A stretch of 9,498 nucleotides of DNA from Planctomycetaceae bacterium (GTDB lineage: Bacteria > Planctomycetota > Planctomycetia > Pirellulales > Pirellulaceae), in contig PANG01000001.1 of NCBI GenBank assembly GCA_002708345.1, forward strand, positions 1-9,498, read 5' to 3'. Under the pieces are notes generated by a model, which saw nothing but the letters and a program-made list of their open reading frames with translations, did not search any database and was not told where the DNA came from. Made by a program: the position numbers and the translations under genes. Below, in pieces: positions 1 to 5,294 of this stretch (position 1 is the stretch's first letter; every line of letters begins with the position of its first letter).

Positions 1-524
1 CCCTCGTTCTCTCCATCCACCCAGATCACTTCACGACCTCTCTGGACAGGTGGATCCTCGTAACGGAGATAAACACTCAAGGGGATTCTTGTGCCATCTT
101 TCTGTTTCCGGGGATTCCGGACCCAGGTGGACATCGTTGTCCTTGGAAACAGCTCCGTCTCAATCATCTCCTGCTTGACCATCGTTGCGGTGTAGTCCAT
201 CACCCGCGTGCGGAAACGATCCAGGCTTTCTTCTGCAAGCTCGATCACCGGATCCATCGGGTGTTCCGGTCCACCTCTTGACGGATCGACAACTGCTTCC
301 AGGGCGCGCTCTCTTTCCAGTTCTGCCAGACGCTTGTTCACGATTCGCCTGGTATTCCAGCCATAGCCGACCGCAACCAGCATGCCAAGAATCACGATCG
401 CCAGGACCAGCTTGCCAACGGAAAACCGGCGCGGTCCCGCTCCACTGGACTGGTTACCGCCATCGGCCTCGTCGCCTGGCAACGGCCCGCTCGATTCTGG
501 ATTGGTTGGCTGGTGCTGCGACAT
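1..524 (-). CDS. DUF1571 domain protein, membrane-anchored (3' end cut off by window edge)
   Basis: The frame is open from ATG 524 to the left edge and gives 174 residues plus a partial codon; the C-terminus lies outside. An in-frame stop about 13 codons upstream and no other ATG in between support this start, although no good Shine-Dalgarno site is visible. Residues 1-33 are polar and Gly/Pro-rich, residues about 36-55 form one hydrophobic helix, and a charged helix follows (about 58-78). From about residue 91 the sequence matches the DUF1571 pattern: an AEESL-type helix, then MDYTATMVKQE, then IPLSVYLRYEDPPVQRGREV and a V-D-G-E-N segment. I therefore expect a single-pass inner-membrane protein with its domain outside the cytoplasm. 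DUF1571 proteins are frequent in planctomycetes and have no established function. It is divergent from the sugar dehydrogenase gene at 678. Family call is fairly secure; role is unknown. Confidence 0.82.
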   Translation of the reverse strand, partial: MSQHQPTNPESSGPLPGDEADGGNQSSGAGPRRFSVGKLVLAIVILGMLVAVGYGWNTRRIVNKRLAELERERALEAVVDPSRGGPEHPMDPVIELAEESLDRFRTRVMDYTATMVKQEMIETELFPRTTMSTWVRNPRKQKDGTRIPLSVYLRYEDPPVQRGREVIWVDGENE

Positions 525-622
525 CAGTTCGTACCTGGAAGTGAAAACACCCTGTACCGTTCATTGTTTGTCCTGCCAGCATGCGTGCAAGTAGCTGGTT
601 GCTTTTTTGCAGCGAGTGAATC

Positions 623-631
623 TGGTATCCT
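623..631 (+). promoter_or_regulatory. possible extended -10 promoter of the dehydrogenase gene
   Basis: TGGTATCCT has the TGn extension plus a 4/6 match to the TATAAT box. A start near 638 would give a leader of about 40 nt to ATG 678. The nearest TTG-type -35 (599-604) is 21 nt away, which is too far, so only the extended -10 argument supports this. It is a weak, motif-only call. Confidence 0.25.
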
Positions 632-652
632 GTCGCCCCAGCCACCGATTTA

Positions 653-665
653 TTGCCACTGGCAA
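653..665. promoter_or_regulatory. perfect inverted repeat TTGCCA-C-TGGCAA, possible operator
   Basis: Two perfect 6-base arms flank a single central base. The dyad sits one base before the Shine-Dalgarno site of the sugar dehydrogenase and downstream of its possible -10, a position where a bound repressor would block transcription. The arms resemble the half-sites of dimeric regulators in general form, but I cannot name a regulator, and no regulator gene is in the window. A chance 13-base dyad is possible. Confidence 0.35.
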
Positions 666-666
666 C

Positions 667-672
667 AAGGAG
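667..672 (+). promoter_or_regulatory. ribosome binding site deciding the dehydrogenase start
   Basis: AAGGAG lies 5 nt before ATG 678. The same frame stays open upstream to about 513, but that extension encodes no family-like sequence and has no such site, so 678 is chosen. Confidence 0.75.
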
Positions 673-677
673 TTGAG

Positions 678-1691
678 ATGACGATTGAAGAAAACAAGGT
701 CCGCTGGGGAGTGATCAGTACGGCACTGATTGGCACGGCCAAGGTCATTCCGGCAATGCAGGCGGCCAGGTTCTGCGATATCCATGCCATTGCGTCACGA
801 AACCTGGAAAAGGCGGAGGCAACTGCCGCGGAGCTGGGAATCCCAACCGCCTACGGCAGCTACGAGGAATTGCTGGCGGACCCGGACATCGAGGCCATCT
901 ATAATCCCCTTCCCAACCACTTGCATGTACCGGTCTCGATCCAGGCCCTGGAAGCTGGCAAGCATGTGCTCTGCGAGAAACCGATTGGCCTCACCGCTGC
1001 AGAAGGACAGCAACTGGTCGATGCCGCCCGTGCTCATCCGGAGCTCAAGGTAATGGAAGCCTTCATGTTCCGTCACCACCCCCAGTGGCAGAAAGCCCGG
1101 CAGCTTGTCAGCGACGGGAACATTGGCTCACTGCGAACCATCCAGTCTTTTTTCTCCTATCACAATGTCGACCCTGACAATATCCGCAACCGCGCAGATA
1201 TCGGCGGTGGTGGCATGATGGACATCGGCTGTTACCCAATTTCCCTCTCCCGTTTTATCTTCGACCGCACGCCCCAGAGGGTCTTCGCGATTGCCGAGTT
1301 CGACGCACGTTTCCAGACGGACATCCTGGCCTCGGTGACTCTTGACTTTGGCAATGGCACATCGACATTCACCAGTTCCACCCAGCTGGCCCCTTACCAG
1401 CGAGTGAATATTTTTGGCGACGCCGGCCGCATTGAAATAGAAATTCCTTTCAATGCTCCACCTGATCAACCCTGCCGGCTCTGGCACCAGGATGAAAATG
1501 CCGAGATCGAGGAGATCCACTTCGAGGTGTGTGACCAGTACGGCATCCAGGGGGACCTCTTCTCCAGGGCGATCCTCGACGACACCGGGGTGCCGACGCC
1601 GATCGAGGATGCAGTGCAGAACATGCTCGTCATCGAGGCAGTTTTCCGCTCTGCCGAGAGTGGAAGCTGGGAATCGATCTCCGCTGGCTGA
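678..1691 (+). CDS. Gfo/Idh/MocA-family NAD(P)-dependent sugar dehydrogenase
   Basis: This is a 337-residue cytosolic oxidoreductase with no signal peptide, full length for the family. Residues 8-27 (VRWGVISTALIGTAKVIPAM) are the first strand and dinucleotide loop of the Rossmann fold, in the G-x-x-S-T-A-x-I form typical of the D-xylose 1-dehydrogenase / dihydrodiol dehydrogenase branch. The family Glu-Lys-Pro motif is at 100-102 (CEKPIG), with Lys101 the expected catalytic lysine. The GGGGMMDIGCYPI segment at 176-188 starts the substrate-binding domain and supplies Asp182 and Tyr186. The expected reaction is NAD(P)-dependent oxidation or reduction of a sugar or cyclic polyol; the substrate cannot be read from sequence. 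The start is set by AAGGAG 5 nt upstream. The gene is transcribed alone: divergent from the DUF1571 gene, and tail-to-tail with the YHS gene across 12 nt with no visible terminator. Family is certain, subfamily likely. Confidence 0.93.
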   Translation: MTIEENKVRWGVISTALIGTAKVIPAMQAARFCDIHAIASRNLEKAEATAAELGIPTAYGSYEELLADPDIEAIYNPLPNHLHVPVSIQALEAGKHVLCEKPIGLTAAEGQQLVDAARAHPELKVMEAFMFRHHPQWQKARQLVSDGNIGSLRTIQSFFSYHNVDPDNIRNRADIGGGGMMDIGCYPISLSRFIFDRTPQRVFAIAEFDARFQTDILASVTLDFGNGTSTFTSSTQLAPYQRVNIFGDAGRIEIEIPFNAPPDQPCRLWHQDENAEIEEIHFEVCDQYGIQGDLFSRAILDDTGVPTPIEDAVQNMLVIEAVFRSAESGSWESISAG

Positions 1692-1703
1692 CCTGGCAGC
1701 TGA

Positions 1704-2411
1704 TTATTCCTTATCCTTCAGCCGCATCTGCCATTCTGCCAGGGCCTGCTTGGGATCGTCGTCAAAAAAATCCTTGCAGCCACTACAGCAGACAAAGTAC
1801 TTCTTGCCCTCGAAGGTCACCTCGATCGTCCCACGGCCACCCGAGACAATACACTCGGGAAAAGCCTGTCCCTTGCCAAAACCACTCCCCTCCCGGGTGC
1901 AGCCGATCTCGGCAAGCCGCGAGTAAAAGGACTTCCCCAGCCGCTGTTCAAAAAGCACTGTCATGCGGTCACCACGGGCAAGCAGTCGCAACGTGATTCG
2001 TGCCGGTTGACCTGCAACGGTATCCGGATTCAGCAGCACAAGCCGCCCTGCCTCGTCGAGTTTCCCCCGGAAGCTCTGTGGATCAGATTTCTTCTGTTGT
2101 GGATTGGCGATAAGCTCATAGGTCCCTTCCTTCCCGGCGGCCCGCAGGCGGCCATCACGAAAGAACTTGCCGTCCATCGTTGAAAAATAGAGGCTGGCAC
2201 GGTCCTCCTCGAACTTCCATTGCCACTTGTCGAGCTGTTTCCATGAACCGACCGTGGAACCGCGCCGTGGCTGGCCCACTCCACGCCAGCTCCCAATAAA
2301 ATCCTGCAGCGGCTGCAGCTGGCGCTGATCCTCTGTGCGCTGCTCCGGGTTGTCATCCGGCCCTGCAAACAAGAGCAAGCCAACGAGCAGGAGAAGGCTT
2401 CGTATGATCAT
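1704..2411 (-). CDS. exported protein with lipocalin-like domain and C-terminal YHS-like metal-binding motif
   Basis: The product has 235 residues. Residues 1-16 (MIIRSLLLLVGLLLFA) form a short export signal without a lipobox cysteine. Residues about 35-165 contain LQDFIGSWRGVGQ followed by alternating beta-type stretches, resembling DUF1579 or nitrobindin-type beta-barrels that start with an F-x-G-x-W-x-G motif. Residues about 185-226 look like a YHS/TRASH domain: Cys187, then FEGKKYFVCCSGCKDFFDDDP with Cys208, Cys209 and Cys212, a pattern linked to metal binding. Cys171 is an additional cysteine. It is probably periplasmic. The start is chosen because GGAGG (2416-2420) lies 4 nt before ATG 2411, while the ATG at 2415 abuts that site and is in another frame. 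It follows the FIST gene by 18 nt on the same strand, so the two are probably cotranscribed. The YHS-like part is more secure than the barrel assignment; ligand and role are unknown. Confidence 0.75.
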   Translation of the reverse strand: MIIRSLLLLVGLLLFAGPDDNPEQRTEDQRQLQPLQDFIGSWRGVGQPRRGSTVGSWKQLDKWQWKFEEDRASLYFSTMDGKFFRDGRLRAAGKEGTYELIANPQQKKSDPQSFRGKLDEAGRLVLLNPDTVAGQPARITLRLLARGDRMTVLFEQRLGKSFYSRLAEIGCTREGSGFGKGQAFPECIVSGGRGTIEVTFEGKKYFVCCSGCKDFFDDDPKQALAEWQMRLKDKE

Positions 2412-2415
2412 GCAT

Positions 2416-2420
2416 CCTCC
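2416..2420 (-). promoter_or_regulatory. ribosome binding site of the YHS-protein gene
   Basis: GGAGG on the minus strand lies in the 18-nt gap after the FIST stop. Two ATGs follow; only the second (2411) has usable spacing (4 nt) and opens the signal-peptide frame. Confidence 0.7.
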
Positions 2421-2429
2421 AGGGGGTGA

Positions 2430-3614
2430 TCAGGAAAAAAGGACCATGCTCGCTGTGAATCCATGCAGGAAAACCTGGTTTCCGACAGGGCCGATTTCTC
2501 CCTGGGCAAAGAACCCAGCGATCGGGATCTCTCCCAGTTTCTCTCGAACCAGTCCTGCATCGTGGTGTGGGACATCAAACAATCGCGTTCCTCGACCATT
2601 ACAGGTAAAAAGCAATCCGCCACCTTGAGCAGACTGGCCATCCCCTGCCAGGTCAGCGAGCAACTGGGCAAGCTCTGCATCCGCTGTCTCCGCATCTCGA
2701 ATATGGAATTGTACGGTGTTCCCTGGCCGCATGTAGTCAGCAATTGTCATGCTGCCATTTTCCGGATCGATTCCGATCACGTTTCGGATCAGGAAATCTC
2801 CCTGCTCAAAGGATTCCTGGTACTCACTCACCACGCGGCCCAGAAAGAGTCCTTTCTGGACAAGTTCCTGGTCGCAGGTGGGCAGTTTGTCAAAGACCTC
2901 CTGCAGGCGAACCAGGGCAGGTTCCCCGCGAAGCTCCTGGATCACGTTGGATTCGGAGCGGGTGATCACGTAGGGCTCACCAATCGGCCGGCATCCCTGG
3001 GAAACAAGGGTGCGGACCTGGAATTCTCCCTGCAGGTAAAGGCAGGCCGCCCCGTCGGTGTAAGTCCTGGATCCGAGGACCAGGCAACTTTCCCCGGGAC
3101 TGGAAGCTCCACTGGCCATCCCGCCGCTGATCGGGATTCCAGCATGGTCCTCGTTCATCCGTTCCAGCAGGTATTCCATCGGAAAGCTGAAAGGGTCAGC
3201 AACCACCAGCATAGCGGCGGAAGGATCCCACCCTTCCATCAGCTCGTCGGCCCATCCCAGGATCGTGCCCCCATCCGGCGTGCGCTCAAAAGTCAGGTGC
3301 ATGGGGATGATTTCAACATTCGGGAGCCAGGCGAGCCAGAGCGAGAGTGCCGGTGACTGTTCAATCTCCAGCTCACAGCCAACGATCGATTCGCCGTTAC
3401 ACCCAAAGAGGTTTTCACATTCGAGCTGCTCGGACAGCTGGCGGGCAATCGACTCGGCGTCCGGCAGGTGATCACTGGAGAAAAAGAGGATTGCCAGGTC
3501 CGGCGGGGGCGTCCCTTCGGGCCGGGCCGTCGCGCATACCTCCTGCACTGCTTTCTGCCAGTTCTCCTCTTGCGAAAGAGCACTGGCAAACTGGTTGCCT
3601 CCAGCGTTTTCCAT
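2430..3614 (-). CDS. FIST domain sensory protein (FIST_N plus FIST_C), stand-alone
   Basis: The product has 394 residues with no signal peptide or membrane segment, so it is probably cytosolic. FIST_N occupies about residues 41-205 (PDLAILFFSSDH at the start, GCNGESIVG at 71-79, GGMASGA at about 164-170). FIST_C follows to about 380, with GGGLLFTCNGRGTRLF at 331-346 and IAGFFAQGEIGPVGN at 365-379, both strongly characteristic. FIST domains are known as ligand-sensing domains, proposed to bind small molecules such as amino acids, and are often fused to kinase, cyclase or chemotaxis outputs. Here the protein ends right after FIST_C and has no output domain. ATG 3614 is preceded by GAGGGGG (3619-3625); the frame continues 23 codons upstream, but that part is not FIST-like and would overlap the promoter region. 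It is the first gene of an operon with the YHS protein. Family is certain, biological role unknown. Confidence 0.93.
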   Translation of the reverse strand: MENAGGNQFASALSQEENWQKAVQEVCATARPEGTPPPDLAILFFSSDHLPDAESIARQLSEQLECENLFGCNGESIVGCELEIEQSPALSLWLAWLPNVEIIPMHLTFERTPDGGTILGWADELMEGWDPSAAMLVVADPFSFPMEYLLERMNEDHAGIPISGGMASGASSPGESCLVLGSRTYTDGAACLYLQGEFQVRTLVSQGCRPIGEPYVITRSESNVIQELRGEPALVRLQEVFDKLPTCDQELVQKGLFLGRVVSEYQESFEQGDFLIRNVIGIDPENGSMTIADYMRPGNTVQFHIRDAETADAELAQLLADLAGDGQSAQGGGLLFTCNGRGTRLFDVPHHDAGLVREKLGEIPIAGFFAQGEIGPVGNQVFLHGFTASMVLFS

Positions 3615-3618
3615 TTTT

Positions 3619-3625
3619 CCCCCTC
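3619..3625 (-). promoter_or_regulatory. ribosome binding site deciding the FIST start
   Basis: GAGGGGG on the minus strand is separated from ATG 3614 by four A residues; the GAGG core is 7 nt away. No comparable site precedes the possible upstream start in the same frame at 3683. Confidence 0.75.
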
Positions 3626-3681
3626 GACAAACTCTCTCAGGCCAGTTGTGCCTGAAACCAACGACGCTCGACCTAGTATTC

Positions 3682-3711
3682 AATATAATGATGGCTCGAA
3701 GGAATTGTCAG
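3682..3711 (-). promoter_or_regulatory. sigma70-like promoter of the FIST/YHS operon
   Basis: Read on the minus strand, CTGACA (3711-3706, 5/6 match to TTGACA) and TATATT (3687-3682, 5/6 match to TATAAT) are 18 nt apart. A start near 3676 gives a leader of about 60 nt to ATG 3614. The site is in the AT-rich part of the divergent spacer. It is a motif-based call; planctomycete promoters are less well defined than those of E. coli. Confidence 0.5.
3684..3689 (+). promoter_or_regulatory. consensus -10 box (TATAAT), possible promoter of the esterase gene
   Basis: There is a perfect TATAAT on the plus strand. A start near 3696 would give a leader of about 44 nt to ATG 3740. No good -35 exists at 16-18 nt spacing (the bases near 3661-3666 do not match), so an activator or another sigma factor may be needed. 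It overlaps the -10 of the minus-strand promoter by four bases. Confidence 0.4.
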
Positions 3712-3739
3712 CCATGCCGAAATGGAAAGGTCTCCCAAG

Positions 3740-4828
3740 ATGTTTCGATGGAGTCTCCTGCTGCTCGTGGTGCTACTCATTCTGCCTGCGAACCGCCCGC
3801 TTCACGCACAACGCCATGTTCGCTGGCTGAAAGAAACCCAGCAGGCCCCGGTCAGGATCGCCGGCGAGCAGCTCCGCTTCCCCTCGCTGTTGCAGGTGAA
3901 TATCGATCAGGCCATCGAGAGCCGTCGTGACTGGGAATTGTATCGTGACACGATCCGTGACCGCTGGCTCAAGGAACTCGGTCCTGTCGCTATTCGTCCA
4001 CGGCCCCTCCCGAAGCTGGAGATACTGGAAACGGAACAGTTACCGGAGGGGATTACCCGCCAGCGGGTCCGTTACGAGGCCCTGCCTGGCGAGTTCGTGG
4101 AGGCATATATTGTCCGTCCCAGCCGATTAAGGGGACAGGTCCCCGGGATCGTCGTGCTGCATTCCACTGTCAATCACAGTATCCGCCAACCGGCTGGCGT
4201 GGAGGGTGCCCCCGAGAAGGCCTTTGGACTGGGTGCTGCTCGGCGGGGGATGGTTGCCTTCTGCCCGCGGAATTACCTCTGGCCGAATAACGACATGATC
4301 CAGGCCCAGCAACAGGCGGACCATTTCCTCGAGGCCTATCCCGACTCACGTGGGATGGCCCGCATGCTCTACGATTCCCAGCTGGCGGTGGACCTGCTCC
4401 TCGCCCAGCCCCATGTCGACGCTGGACGGATCGGCAGCGTGGGGCACAGCCTGGGAGCCAAGGAGGTGATTTACCTGGCCGCCTTTGACGAGCGGGTACG
4501 GGCGACTGTCAGTAGCGAGGGGGGAATTTCCAAGACCTTCTCTAACTGGGATGCTCCCTGGTACCTGGGAAAACAGATGCACGATTCTCCCCATGACCAC
4601 AATGAACTCCTTGGCCTGGTCGCCCCGCGAGCCTTCCTGCTGATCGGAGGGGACTCGGCTGACGGGACCGTCAGCTGGCCACTGGTCGAGGATGCCCTGA
4701 GGATCTACCGGCTCTATGGCAGGCGTCCCCCGCTGGGACTCTACAACCACGGCCAGGGCCACGCGGTGCCTGCTGAAGCAGAAGCACGAATCTACGAGTG
4801 GCTCGAGGTGGAACTGGGCAGGCGCTAA
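3740..4828 (+). CDS. exported alpha/beta-hydrolase, esterase-like
   Basis: The product has 362 residues. Residues 1-24 (MFRWSLLLLVVLLILPANRPLHAQ) are a classic signal peptide with a likely cut after LHA, so it is exported. Residues about 120-355 are an alpha/beta-hydrolase fold: VPGIVVLHSTVNH (about 134-146) is the strand leading to the oxyanion region, GSVGHSLGAKE (232-242) is the nucleophile elbow with Ser237, GGDSADG (303-309) holds the candidate acid Asp305 or Asp308, and GQGHAVP (338-344) supplies His341. This resembles planctomycete acetyl-xylan-esterase or dienelactone-hydrolase-like proteins, so removal of acyl groups from carbohydrate is a reasonable guess, not proven. ATG 3740 is chosen for GGAAAGG at 3724-3730; ATG 3722 would only add six residues (MERSPK) before the signal peptide. 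It is divergent from the FIST gene and ends with a strong intrinsic terminator, so it is monocistronic. Confidence 0.85.
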   Translation: MFRWSLLLLVVLLILPANRPLHAQRHVRWLKETQQAPVRIAGEQLRFPSLLQVNIDQAIESRRDWELYRDTIRDRWLKELGPVAIRPRPLPKLEILETEQLPEGITRQRVRYEALPGEFVEAYIVRPSRLRGQVPGIVVLHSTVNHSIRQPAGVEGAPEKAFGLGAARRGMVAFCPRNYLWPNNDMIQAQQQADHFLEAYPDSRGMARMLYDSQLAVDLLLAQPHVDAGRIGSVGHSLGAKEVIYLAAFDERVRATVSSEGGISKTFSNWDAPWYLGKQMHDSPHDHNELLGLVAPRAFLLIGGDSADGTVSWPLVEDALRIYRLYGRRPPLGLYNHGQGHAVPAEAEARIYEWLEVELGRR

Positions 4829-4851
4829 CAAGAGCGGCCCTGGCAAAGACA

Positions 4852-4899
4852 AACAGCCGGGCGCCTCCAGCGGGAAGCAACCCGGCTGTTCTCTTTTTT
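4852..4899 (+). terminator. intrinsic terminator of the esterase gene
   Basis: A perfect 10-bp stem, AACAGCCGGG (4852-4861) with CCCGGCTGTT (4881-4890), has a 19-nt loop and is followed by CTCTTTTTT (4891-4899). It begins 23 nt after the stop codon. This is the only clear rho-independent terminator in the window. Confidence 0.88.
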
Positions 4900-4900
4900 C

Positions 4901-5294
4901 GACACCGGCCAGTCTCCACAGGCATGTGGAGCTGGCGTGCCAGGTGGCTGCCCAGCGGACAGCCCGCCGACTGCCATCAGGCAGTACCACCTCTCATGTT
5001 CGTACAGTGGTATTCCACAGATCACCTCCTTCCCGTCGCGGGCCTCGCCAACGCGGTCGCCTGTACAGTTACAAAGCCCGCGCGGGCCTCCAGTCCTTCA
5101 CGCTGCGTTCGCGTGAACTCGATACCATGATCCTCCGGATTCTTCGCCGAAAAACAAGAGAGGTTTTTCCCTGCAGGAAACAAGTCCGTTTGCTTGCATC
5201 GCTCACCTGCCACGATCACAATGATTGTCCCTGTTCCTGGGAGCAGGCGCCCCTGGATAAAACATTCAATGCTGCCCAAAAGGGAGAGAGTCCC
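4901..5294. other. 394-bp spacer without a convincing gene, rich in potential RNA stems
   Basis: No frame here shows recognisable protein sequence. Visible stems: GCCAG-t-CTCCACA (4908-4920) with TGTGGAGCTGGC (4925-4936), 12 bp with one bulged base and the loop GGCA; AGGTGGCTGCC (4942-4952) with GGCAG-ta-CCACCT (4980-4992), 11 bp with a 2-nt bulge; inside the latter GCGG (4955-4958) with CCGC (4964-4967). Competing pairings are ACTGCC-atca-GGCAGT (4970-4985) and TACCAC (4985-4990) with GTGGTA (5007-5012). Nearer the next gene are a 12-bp palindrome (5076-5087) and TTTCC-ctgca-GGAAA (5166-5180). No confident promoter for the DUF1080 gene could be picked. The spacer may hold its promoter and a structured leader or a small RNA; GC-rich sequence also forms stems by chance. 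Confidence 0.4.
5076..5087. repeat. 12-bp perfect palindrome GCCCGCGCGGGC
   Basis: This self-complementary GC-only sequence lies in the spacer about 210 bp before the DUF1080 gene. Flanking bases do not extend the symmetry, and no T-tract follows, so it is not a terminator. A dimeric protein binding site or chance are the alternatives. Confidence 0.3.

Noticed and set aside
525..600. Promoter for the DUF1571 gene (TTGCAC and AACAAT on the minus strand)
   Set aside because: Only 3/6 and 4/6 matches at 16 nt spacing; too weak to report.
513..677. In-frame N-terminal extension of the sugar dehydrogenase
   Set aside because: The extra 55 residues are not family-like and lack a ribosome site, while ATG 678 has AAGGAG at 5 nt and begins just before the Rossmann strand.
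2463..3356. 297-codon open frame on the plus strand inside the FIST gene
   Set aside because: It lies antisense to a certain FIST coding sequence, has no recognisable domain, and no ribosome site was noted.
4825..5025. 66-codon minus-strand open frame across the terminator
   Set aside because: It reads through the terminator hairpin and the bulged hairpin at 4908-4936, and the peptide is not protein-like.
5060..5120. Possible tRNA-like fold around the GC palindrome
   Set aside because: No T-loop GTTCGANTC-type sequence or acceptor pairing at the right spacing could be found on either strand.
4716..5294. 193-codon upstream extension of the DUF1080 frame
   Set aside because: It overlaps the end of the esterase gene out of frame and the terminator; a signal peptide and ribosome site mark 5295 as the true start.
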